Shown here: in pieces, positions 25,442 through 30,812 of the stretch
Numbering within the stretch: position 1 is the stretch's first letter
Layout of the letters: each line of letters starts with the position of its first letter
From: RGIG5612 sp045598285
GTDB taxonomy: Bacteria; Bacillota; Clostridia; Lachnospirales; Lachnospiraceae
DNA: 30,812 nucleotides
Reading direction: 5' to 3'
Assembly (NCBI GenBank): GCA_045598285.1
Contig: JAZLLU010000021.1
Location: forward strand, 1-30,812
Made by a program: the position numbers and the translations under genes
The notes under the pieces: model-generated
The model's database searches: none
What the model was told of the DNA's origin: nothing
What the model saw: the letters and a program-made list of their open reading frames with translations, nothing else

Positions 25442-27123
25442 TCCGCCTGGAAAGCGCCTAGAACGGCATTGTAATCACTAAGAGAAGAGTTGCCGTTCCA
25501 TGTCATAAAGCCTCCGTCTCCAACGCCAGAATCGTAAAGGCCACTTATTTGTCTTCCAAGAAGGTTACTGCTAACCATATAGACAGGATCCCAATAAGGA
25601 GTATCGTAACATGTAAGCCATGTACGAGGGATTGCTGGATTAGGTGTGATTTCTTGAGCTTCGCTTACTAATGAACCCCAGTTGTATAAAGTAGCATAAG
25701 GGTTTGTCCATGTATCGGTGCCTCTTCCAAAGTGGTCGATATAAGGCATACCGCTTATTACGTCGATAACGTTAGAGATTGCAGGCCAGTATTGACCGTA
25801 GGCAGTTACATATCCGTTAGAGCATTCGCCGAAAACATCAACAGATACGTATGCGCCAACTTTGTGAAGATTATCTGAAGCATACATACAGAAGTTTTGG
25901 ACTGCCTCGGCTTTTTCTTCGCCGTAAGTATTCTTAAAGTCTGTTGAACCTGACTCTTCGCCTAGAGATAGTGAATAAGCATTTTCTGGGAAGCGAACAT
26001 AGTCAAACTGAATCTCATCAAAGCCAAACTTCATAACTGCTTCCTGTGCAAGCTTAAGGTTGTATTCCCAAGCAAGTCTAGAATATGCTGAAGGCCAGCC
26101 TTGGTTTACGCCATCACTTACAATACACTCGTCTGGATGGTCTTCGGCAAATTGAGGATCGTTAAATACAACAATTCTTCCGATTGTCCAAAGCCCAGCT
26201 TCTTTTACGCGGTCAATTGATTCTTTATATTCATCCATTGTCATAGATGCTGTTTCATATATAGTAGGAGAGTATTCCTTTGCAACTTCAGATTGATAAA
26301 TCATATATTTATCTTTGATATCGATAACCATTGCTTTAGACCCCGCATTTTTAGCAAGGTTTATATAACTGTCAATGATATAACTGCCATCTGATGCTTT
26401 TTTGGTACATGAAGCGTTTAAGTAGTATGTACGAGCATCTAAAGGGATTGACTTATCTGTATCGAAAGATTTATCGAATGGGAAGTAGTCTAAGTTAGCA
26501 GGGTTTCCACCTAAAAGGTCATAACTGTAAATAGCATCTTTATTTAGCTCATAGTATTTAGTGTTAACGGCGTTAGCTTCTTCCTGCGTTGCTACTAAAT
26601 ATTTAGGATAAACGTAGCCAGTTTGCTCGCCGACACTAACTTGATACATGTTTACATTTCCGTCTTCTTTTATTGTGTCAAATCCAGTGATATCAACTGC
26701 TGTTCCTTTTTTTAGAAATCCAGCAATAGAAGGGTCTTCAAAATTAACATAAAGAGTAGCAGGAGTTCTAATAAAGAGGCTAGTTTCTTTAACGCATTCT
26801 TCTAGCTTAGAAGCAGTATTATCTTTTAGCACATAATAAGTAGGTGCTTCTTCGGAATCCTCTAACTTAAAAGAAACGTAAACTTTTTCACCTTCCGTAA
26901 AATCTTCGCTAGCATCAAAGTTTAAGCCTGCTTTAATTACTTCGAGACCTCTAGATAAAGTCTTTTGCTCAACTAGTTTTTCATTTTCTAAAGTATAGTA
27001 AAGAACTTGCGGCTTCTCTGATGCTAAAAAGAAAGTTTTTTTAGATTTTTTAGCACATCCAGCAAAACAAAAAGCAATCGCAAGCATAGTGATTAATATT
27101 GCAACACCAATTTTCTTTTTCAT
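25432..27123 (-). CDS. Lipoprotein with SH3-like and DUF4015 glycosidase-like domains
   Basis: The 563-residue protein begins with a lipoprotein signal (MKKK, hydrophobic core, FAGC with lipidated C23), so it should sit on the outer face of the membrane. Residues about 130-185 resemble a bacterial SH3 domain (VGEQTGYVYPKYLVA), usually a wall-binding module. From about 215 to the end it has the DUF4015 putative glycosyl hydrolase barrel, with the hallmark GFDEIQFDYVRFP at 367-379 and MVIDIKDK at the first barrel strand. The substrate is unknown. Wall or capsule polysaccharide fits the SH3 domain. AGGAG (complement of 27129-27133) precedes the ATG. The 3' end overlaps the kinase gene by 10 bases, with no terminator between them. 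Confidence 0.88.
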   Translation of the reverse strand: MKKKIGVAILITMLAIAFCFAGCAKKSKKTFFLASEKPQVLYYTLENEKLVEQKTLSRGLEVIKAGLNFDASEDFTEGEKVYVSFKLEDSEEAPTYYVLKDNTASKLEECVKETSLFIRTPATLYVNFEDPSIAGFLKKGTAVDITGFDTIKEDGNVNMYQVSVGEQTGYVYPKYLVATQEEANAVNTKYYELNKDAIYSYDLLGGNPANLDYFPFDKSFDTDKSIPLDARTYYLNASCTKKASDGSYIIDSYINLAKNAGSKAMVIDIKDKYMIYQSEVAKEYSPTIYETASMTMDEYKESIDRVKEAGLWTIGRIVVFNDPQFAEDHPDECIVSDGVNQGWPSAYSRLAWEYNLKLAQEAVMKFGFDEIQFDYVRFPENAYSLSLGEESGSTDFKNTYGEEKAEAVQNFCMYASDNLHKVGAYVSVDVFGECSNGYVTAYGQYWPAISNVIDVISGMPYIDHFGRGTDTWTNPYATLYNWGSLVSEAQEITPNPAIPRTWLTCYDTPYWDPVYMVSSNLLGRQISGLYDSGVGDGGFMTWNGNSSLSDYNAVLGAFQADYS

Positions 27124-27158
27124 AACCTTCTCCTAAAATTTCTATAGGTTTATTCTAT

Positions 27159-27187
27159 ATTATAATCAGCAAATTCGCTATATAAAA
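27159..27187 (-). promoter_or_regulatory. Promoter of the DUF4015 lipoprotein gene
   Basis: The minus strand has a perfect TATAAT (complement of 27159-27164). The expected -35 position, complement of 27182-27187, reads TTTTAT, a poor match. A good -10 with a poor -35 beside phased repeats suggests activator dependence. Confidence 0.5.
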
Positions 27188-27188
27188 T

Positions 27189-27221
27189 GTTGAAAAAGTC
27201 TTGAGAAAATCTTGAGAAAAT
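27189..27221. repeat. Three 11-bp direct repeats upstream of the lipoprotein promoter
   Basis: CTTGAGAAAAT occurs perfectly at 27200-27210 and 27211-27221. A degenerate copy (8 of 11 bases) lies at 27189-27199. The period is about one DNA turn, and the array ends one base upstream of the expected minus-strand -35. This is the layout of response-regulator binding sites. Confidence 0.7.
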
Positions 27222-27254
27222 CCTTCATCAAAGAAAAGGATTTTAAGTTTTTCT
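27217..27254 (+). terminator. Terminator-like hairpin in the divergent intergenic region
   Basis: AAAATCCTT (27217-27225) and AAGGATTTT (27236-27244) pair around a 10-base loop, followed by the T-rich AAGTTTTTCTT on the plus strand. There is no plus-strand gene after 25441, so it would stop transcripts reading antisense through the DUF4015 gene. Confidence 0.6.
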
Positions 27255-27285
27255 TGACCGGGGGGGACTCGTGAGAGAATAAGTT
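27254..27285 (+). promoter_or_regulatory. Putative promoter with a 7-G tract before the small lipoprotein gene
   Basis: TTGACC (27254-27259) is followed at once by seven G (27260-27266). No good -10 lies at 17 bases (GAATAA, 27277-27282). TAAGTT at 27280-27285 would give a 20-base spacer. The -35 is convincing, the -10 is not. Confidence 0.4.
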
Positions 27286-27307
27286 AAATTAATTTGGAGG
27301 TGAAAGT

Positions 27308-27661
27308 ATGAAAAAAATAATAGGGTTTTTATTAGTTTTGATAATTGCTGTTTCTACATTATGTGCCTGTGGAAAATTATCTGAAAAAGAGCAAAAATAT
27401 GTTGGAGTTTGGGTCAACTTTGCTGCAGGAGAAACATTAGGGAATACACTAGCATTAAAAGAAAACAGAAAATTTTATATTTCAACAAATTCCCCAGTTG
27501 GGCAAATAACAGATGAAGGAAAATGGAGAATAAAAGATAACAAAATTATTCTTGATTATGGAGTAAAAGGTGAATCCGAAGTTGAAATCATAGGGGATGA
27601 TTCGTTACGTGGAGGCAATATTACGTACAGTATATCAAATTTAGATCCAAATGATTTTTGA
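27308..27661 (+). CDS. Small lipoprotein, lipocalin-like fold possible
   Basis: The 117-residue protein has a lipoprotein signal (MKKIIGF, hydrophobic core, LCAC with lipidated C21). The mature part reads as beta strands with a pattern common in small secreted lipocalin-like proteins (YVGVWVNFA, LALKENRKFYIS, EGKWRIKDNKIILDYG). Its role is unknown. It may shield or sense at the cell surface. GGAGGTG gives a near-perfect ribosome site. It has its own terminator, and a 7-G tract lies in its putative promoter. Length and composition fit the accessory character of this end of the window. Confidence 0.8.
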   Translation: MKKIIGFLLVLIIAVSTLCACGKLSEKEQKYVGVWVNFAAGETLGNTLALKENRKFYISTNSPVGQITDEGKWRIKDNKIILDYGVKGESEVEIIGDDSLRGGNITYSISNLDPNDF

Positions 27662-27684
27662 GATAAGTAAATATTATTAATGCA

Positions 27685-27719
27685 TAAAAAACAGTACGAA
27701 AAGACGTGCTGCTTTTTTT
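27685..27719 (+). terminator. Terminator after the small lipoprotein gene
   Basis: CAGTACG and CGTGCTG (27692-27698/27705-27711) pair with one G-U around AAAAGA. Seven T (27713-27719) follow, and an A run precedes, so it may work on both strands. Confidence 0.85.
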
Positions 27720-27743
27720 ATGCCCAGAAGAAAGGAGAAGAAG

Positions 27744-27761
27744 ATGACTAGTGCATACTAA
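27744..27761 (+). other. Five-codon open frame with a strong ribosome site
   Basis: AAAGGAG (27731-27737) stands 6 bases before ATG ACT AGT GCA TAC TAA. It follows a terminator by 24 bases and precedes the next promoter. It may be a leader peptide, the trace of a deleted gene, or chance. The codons carry no amino-acid run typical of attenuators. Confidence 0.3.
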
Positions 27762-27816
27762 TTTCCCATAAAGCTCAAAACGGGAAGTTACTTAAATAAT
27801 TTACAAGTGTAGCACA

Positions 27817-27847
27817 TTGACAGGAATAAATATGGGGGGGGTAAAAT
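27817..27847 (+). promoter_or_regulatory. Promoter with an 8-G tract in its spacer
   Basis: A perfect TTGACA (27817-27822) and TAAAAT (27842-27847) flank a 19-base spacer whose last eight bases are G (27834-27841). Loss of two G would give the optimal 17. The ribosome site AGGAG is at 27861-27865, 9 bases before the ATG at 27875. Confidence 0.7.
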
Positions 27848-27874
27848 AAAGAAAAACTATAGGAGAAAGAAAAT

Positions 27875-29173
27875 ATGGTAATAGGTGGTTTGATTTCCTT
27901 AGTAATAGGTGGATTATTATTGTATTGGTCAATTTCAGGAGGTATGTTGATATTACCAGGAGTTTTTGGTTGCATGGGGTTAATTATTGGGGTAGGTTGT
28001 TTAGGTGTGGCAATTAAAGATGCTAATAATAAATCAAAACAGAAAAAACTTGATAAACAATTGGAAAAAGAGCGTATTCAAAAAACAAATGCTATTAATA
28101 GTTCTGTTGAAAAAGGAACATGGAAGTTTCCGGTTTTGTTATTTTATAACGAATGTAAATTGGTTAACGTTTCAAGTTTTTCAGATGAATATAGCATAAA
28201 GAAAGGAAAACAAATTTGCCAAAAAATCCTAGAAAATAATTTAGTTAGTGAGCAGCATTATTCTAAATATTTTGATGACATGCAATCTTTATACAATAGT
28301 GGAAAAGAACAATTTGAATATGAAAAAAATCAAGAACGATTAAAAATAGAAAAATGGAACAATACTCCTCAAAAATGCGACCTATCTGATGAACAAAAAA
28401 ACATTGTCAATCATTTTGATTCATTAATAAATTGTGTTGACACTGAAAAAAGAATAAAAATGCTTAATAAATTAGCATTAGAAATTAAAGAAAAAATCGA
28501 ACAAAAAGAAAGAGCAGCTGAGAGTGCCAGAATTCTAGGAGAGGCTATTGCTACTTCTGCATATCAAGAAAAGAAGGCTGATTGGGCTATTATGGGTGGT
28601 ATTGCTAGCGGCATAGCTGGACCAGGAGCAGGAGCAGCTGTAGCAATAGATACAATGAATAAAAATGCAGAAATAGATGCACGTAATAATCAAAATAAGG
28701 CGGCTGCATTTAAAATGGGAATGGATGTTTGGGATTTATCAGATAAGGCATTAAATGATGTTTCTAAGCTTAAGGAGAAATTAAATAATACTTATGAATT
28801 AATTGATGAAACTCGTGAAAAAATTGTTCTTGATAATCCAAGAAATGAAGAACTGTTTAATTACTTAAATGTTAATAGTAAAAGTGTACAAAAACAATCT
28901 AATAATGCATTGAAAATTACTTTATCTATAAATAATGCTTATAAACCTGATGTGCCAGATGCAGTTACAATGGTGGTTGACGGCATGTTAAAAGCAACAA
29001 TATATTCTGAAGAGAAATATATTGGTGAAGTTAATATTGCATTACCTACTTTTGGATTAGATTGCATTAATAGAACTGTAAACTTGACAACTTATTGTGA
29101 CACATATTTGCCAAAAAATACAAGTTATGATGTTAAAGTTGAATGTAGAAATTTGTGGGTTATGGAATTGTAA
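27875..29173 (+). CDS. Membrane protein of unknown function with coiled-coil and Gly-rich segment
   Basis: I do not recognise this 432-residue protein. Residues 1-47 form two closely spaced hydrophobic helices rich in glycine (VIGGLISLVIGGLLLYW and GCMGLIIGVGCLGVAI). A highly charged region (48-75) follows. Residues 75-235 look helical, with Lys/Glu-rich coiled-coil stretches. About 236-262 is a Gly/Ala-rich segment (MGGIASGIAGPGAGAAVAI) like a glycine zipper, which may insert in a membrane. Another helical part follows, and the last 85 residues appear beta-rich (ALKITLSINNAY onwards). Two membrane segments plus a glycine zipper suit an oligomeric membrane-active or stress-response protein. 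That is inference. Its promoter carries an 8-G tract. Codons are A/T-rich and unlike the core genes. An antitoxin-toxin pair and an IS element lie downstream. Confidence 0.8.
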   Translation: MVIGGLISLVIGGLLLYWSISGGMLILPGVFGCMGLIIGVGCLGVAIKDANNKSKQKKLDKQLEKERIQKTNAINSSVEKGTWKFPVLLFYNECKLVNVSSFSDEYSIKKGKQICQKILENNLVSEQHYSKYFDDMQSLYNSGKEQFEYEKNQERLKIEKWNNTPQKCDLSDEQKNIVNHFDSLINCVDTEKRIKMLNKLALEIKEKIEQKERAAESARILGEAIATSAYQEKKADWAIMGGIASGIAGPGAGAAVAIDTMNKNAEIDARNNQNKAAAFKMGMDVWDLSDKALNDVSKLKEKLNNTYELIDETREKIVLDNPRNEELFNYLNVNSKSVQKQSNNALKITLSINNAYKPDVPDAVTMVVDGMLKATIYSEEKYIGEVNIALPTFGLDCINRTVNLTTYCDTYLPKNTSYDVKVECRNLWVMEL

Positions 29174-29186
29174 AAAAGGAAGTTTT

Positions 29187-29240
29187 GCAAAAAGGATAAG
29201 AATGCTGTGACGATATGAAAATCCTTGCCGCTATTTTTTA
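29187..29240 (+). terminator. Weak terminator after the membrane protein gene
   Basis: GCAA-(AA)-AGGAT (29187-29197) can pair with ATCCTTGC (29221-29228) around a 23-base loop, followed by CGCTATTTTTTA. The long loop and bulge lower confidence. Confidence 0.35.
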
Positions 29241-29252
29241 CGATAAGTTTTA

Positions 29253-29281
29253 TTGACAGAGAAGATGATAAATGATAATGT
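29253..29281 (+). promoter_or_regulatory. Promoter of the toxin-antitoxin operon
   Basis: A perfect TTGACA (29253-29258) is followed by TAATGT at 29276-29281 (17 bases) or GATAAT at 29274-29279 (15 bases). Confidence 0.65.
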
Positions 29282-29306
29282 AAAGAAAGTAAAGAAAGTA
29301 AAGAAC
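29280..29306 (+). repeat. Three 9-bp direct repeats at the toxin-antitoxin start site
   Basis: GTAAAGAAA occurs at 29280-29288 and 29289-29297, and GTAAAGAAC at 29298-29306. They begin at the -10 box and cover the likely start point, so they may be the operator bound by the AbrB-type antitoxin. Confidence 0.7.
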
Positions 29307-29327
29307 ATGTAACGCAGGAGGCAAATA

Positions 29328-29696
29328 ATGGAAATTAGCAAGATATCATCAAAAGGTCAAATAACAGTACCTGTTTCTGTTAGAAAAAAATTGAACTTAA
29401 TGTCGGGTGATAATGTTGTGATATTTGAGGAAAATGGTCGTGTTTATATTGAGAATGCGGCAGCGATTTCTTTAAAATATATTGGACCGAATAATGGAAC
29501 TATGCAGTATGATTTTGATAGAGTAGAAGATCAAATTGCCGTCGCAGAGCCAGGTATTAGATATTGTACGGTTAGGGAGTCGTTAGAGGATTCATTGAAA
29601 GAAGTTAAAGAAATCCGTGAAGGAAAACGCACAGCGAGGACATTGGATGATTTATTTAACAATATTGATAAATGGAGACAAGAGGAGAACGAATGA
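29328..29696 (+). CDS. AbrB/MazE-type antitoxin
   Basis: The 122-residue protein starts with a SpoVT/AbrB swapped-hairpin DNA-binding domain (about 1-45: ISSKGQITVPVSVRKKLNLMSGDNVVIF). A linker and an acidic, helical C-terminal half (LEDSLKEVKEIREGKRTARTL...) follow, which is the usual toxin-neutralising part. In this arrangement it would bind the toxin and repress its own promoter. GCAGGAGG before the ATG is a strong ribosome site. The stop overlaps the toxin start by 4 bases (ATGA), the typical coupling for such modules. The antitoxin comes first, as is usual. Confidence 0.85.
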   Translation: MEISKISSKGQITVPVSVRKKLNLMSGDNVVIFEENGRVYIENAAAISLKYIGPNNGTMQYDFDRVEDQIAVAEPGIRYCTVRESLEDSLKEVKEIREGKRTARTLDDLFNNIDKWRQEENE

Positions 29697-30052
29697 AATA
29701 TAAAATTATTCCCACTGAACGCTTTAATTCTGATGTCAAATATTATATTAAGAAAAAACATTATGTGCGAATTGGTGAGGATATTAAAAAAGTAACTGAT
29801 GAGCTTCAAAATGGTAATCTTATAGGGGATGAAATACCTGGTTTGAAAGTAGAATCAGATGGTCATACTTATAAAGTGAGAACAGCAAATTCTGATACTA
29901 AAGTTGGAACTTCTAATGGATATCGAGTTATTTATTATGTTATACGAGATGATAAAGAAGTTTATCTACTTACAATTTATTCAAAAAAAGATGATTCTAG
30001 AATTCCTAGTAATAAAGAAATAGTAGAGTTGGTCGCAAAATATTGCTTATAG
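29693..30052 (+). CDS. RelE/ParE-superfamily toxin
   Basis: The 119-residue basic protein has the RelE/ParE fold pattern: helical N-terminal region (YKIIPTERFNSDVKYYIKKK), then strands KVRTANS, GYRVIYYVIRDDKEVYLLTIYSKKD, where the arginine and lysines match the mRNA-interferase active-site region. The real start is ATG 29693, with AGAGGAG (29681-29687) upstream. An earlier in-frame ATG at 29672 would place extra residues over the antitoxin gene and lacks such a site. RelE-type toxins usually cleave mRNA at the ribosome and ParE-type toxins poison gyrase. Which applies here is not certain. The gene is intact. Confidence 0.83.
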   Translation: MKYKIIPTERFNSDVKYYIKKKHYVRIGEDIKKVTDELQNGNLIGDEIPGLKVESDGHTYKVRTANSDTKVGTSNGYRVIYYVIRDDKEVYLLTIYSKKDDSRIPSNKEIVELVAKYCL

Positions 30053-30170
30053 AATAGATTTGTTGAATAATAAAAAAGTAAATACATTAACACAGTAGCT
30101 AGGAGATATTCTTGTCGCTGATTGAAAATTAAGCTAGTGTAAAGTTTTTGTAGGAAAAATAAAAAAAATA

Positions 30171-30234
30171 GAAAGCACCTGATTCCTATGTTAGGATTTA
30201 AGTTGAGAAAACAATAATCCAAGGAGGTGCTTTC
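30171..30234 (+). promoter_or_regulatory. Inverted repeat that can hide the transposase ribosome site
   Basis: GAAAGCACCT (30171-30180) pairs perfectly with AGGTGCTTTC (30225-30234), the bases immediately before the ATG. The ribosome site AAGGAGG (30221-30227) is partly inside the stem. GGATT/AATCC (30194-30198/30216-30220) adds an inner stem. Folding would block initiation on transcripts entering from outside. Confidence 0.75.
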
Positions 30235-30812
30235 ATGATTAATAGTATACAACAGTTTCACAAAGATGGAACAACAAGATTAATAAATGTTTTCAATAAT
30301 TATTCTTCAAACATGACCAAAATAGCAGAGATGGTTTACGGAGTAACAGCAGAGGTCACAAAGTTGGGCTGTAATATTATTGCAGAAGAATGGGAATCGT
30401 ATGATGAATTATTGAGAAAACGAAAGGATTTAAGAAAAGACTGGTACATTGTCAGGCGCGATGAAACATCATTAATGACCAGCCTAGGAGAAGTAAAATA
30501 TCATAAGACTCTTTTTAAGAACAAGAACACAGGAGTAAGATGTTATCTTCTGGATCAATTAATGGGGATAGAAAGCCATACAAGGATAACTGAAGATGCA
30601 CAGGCAAGAATCTTAAAAGAAGCATCAGAAAGCAGTTATCAAAAAGGCGGAGCAAATGCCAGCATAACAGGAGATGTGGTAAGTAAAGAAACTGTAATGA
30701 ATAAAATCCATGTTCTAGAGTTTCCAACACTTAAAGCAAAAGAAAAGAAAGAATTAAAAACTCTTTATATAGACGCAGATGAAGATCATGTAGCACTACA
30801 ATATTTGGAACA
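30235..30812 (+). CDS. ISLre2-family transposase (partial, N-terminal part)
   Basis: The frame from ATG 30235 runs without a stop to the window end, giving 192 complete codons. The translation has the features of ISLre2 (UPF0236) transposases: a helical N-terminal region, RRDETSLMTSLGEVKYHKTLF, a GGANASITGDVVSKETVMNKIH segment that resembles a helix-turn-helix, and LYIDADEDHVALQ holding the first acidic residues of the presumed catalytic centre. AAGGAGG precedes the start. The frame shows no frameshift in the part seen. Full-length members have roughly 450-500 residues, so more than half lies outside the window. Confidence 0.85.
   Translation, partial: MINSIQQFHKDGTTRLINVFNNYSSNMTKIAEMVYGVTAEVTKLGCNIIAEEWESYDELLRKRKDLRKDWYIVRRDETSLMTSLGEVKYHKTLFKNKNTGVRCYLLDQLMGIESHTRITEDAQARILKEASESSYQKGGANASITGDVVSKETVMNKIHVLEFPTLKAKEKKELKTLYIDADEDHVALQYLE

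Larger units (their letters stand above)
30137..30812 (+). mobile_element. Left part of an ISLre2-family insertion sequence (cut by the window end)
   Basis: The transposase frame is open to the last base of the window, so the right end is not visible. The left boundary is uncertain. GTGTAAAGTTTTTGTAG at 30137-30153 looks like a terminal inverted repeat, but the matching end and target duplication lie outside. Upstream, 30053-30136 holds no gene or clear signal. Confidence 0.65.

Noticed and set aside
29280..29306. Short tandem repeats as a CRISPR-like array
   Set aside because: The units are 9 bases, end to end with no spacers, and number only three. This fits an operator, not an array.
29672..29692. 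ATG 29672 as start of the toxin
   Set aside because: The ribosome site AGAGGAG lies between this codon and ATG 29693, and the added residues do not belong to the RelE fold.

Overview
The window looks like chromosome of a low-G+C, Gram-positive anaerobe of the class Clostridia, most likely Lachnospiraceae. This is inferred from A+T-rich composition, AGGAGG-type ribosome sites, TTGACA/TATAAT promoters, a bifunctional Rel protein, a Firmicute-type ClpC, a dockerin-bearing lysozyme, a BKACE (Kce-like) enzyme, a DUF5721-like protein and an ISLre2-type transposase. About 27 kb is dense core chromosome. The last 3.7 kb (from about 27.1 kb) has an accessory character. No stretch longer than 300 bases lacks a gene.

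Layout. 1-201 is the tail of an unidentified gene, closed by a terminator. 333-4515 is an operon of a short GntR/YtrA-type repressor, clpC and radA, with an inverted repeat over the repressor's own promoter. A tRNA-Trp(CCA) follows on the minus strand. 4689-14587 is a tightly packed, often overlapping run: membrane-anchored GH25 lysozyme with dockerin, rel, a glyoxalase-II-like hydrolase, hisS, aspS, an aberrant aroC and tgt. yajC follows and ends in a strong terminator. serC and serA (serine synthesis) come next, separated by a G+C-rich 99-nt hairpin. A separately promoted, codon-biased kce-like gene with a small zinc-ribbon gene follows, then a STAS protein, an HD-domain protein, a minus-strand tRNA-Thr(CGT), and an operon of DUF5721-like gene, htpG, mrp and a phosphoribosyltransferase. 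A membrane-tethered Ser/Thr kinase runs tail to tail into a minus-strand lipoprotein with a DUF4015 glycosidase-like barrel.

The accessory end (27.1-30.8 kb) holds a small lipoprotein, an unrecognised 432-aa membrane protein, an AbrB/RelE-type toxin-antitoxin pair and the start of an ISLre2-type element cut by the window edge. Two unusual G homopolymers (7 and 8 G) sit next to the lipoprotein and membrane-protein promoters. The 8-G tract lies between a perfect TTGACA and TAAAAT, the layout of a phase-variable promoter.

The observations I rate highest are the G-tract promoter before the unknown membrane protein; a chorismate synthase homologue that has lost an invariant catalytic histidine and about 34 internal residues yet is translationally coupled to aspS and tgt; the serC-serA hairpin; the GntR operator controlling clpC; three helically phased 11-bp repeats abutting a weak -35; and the HD-domain protein near htpG. 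All functional statements rest on reading motifs by eye, with no database search.
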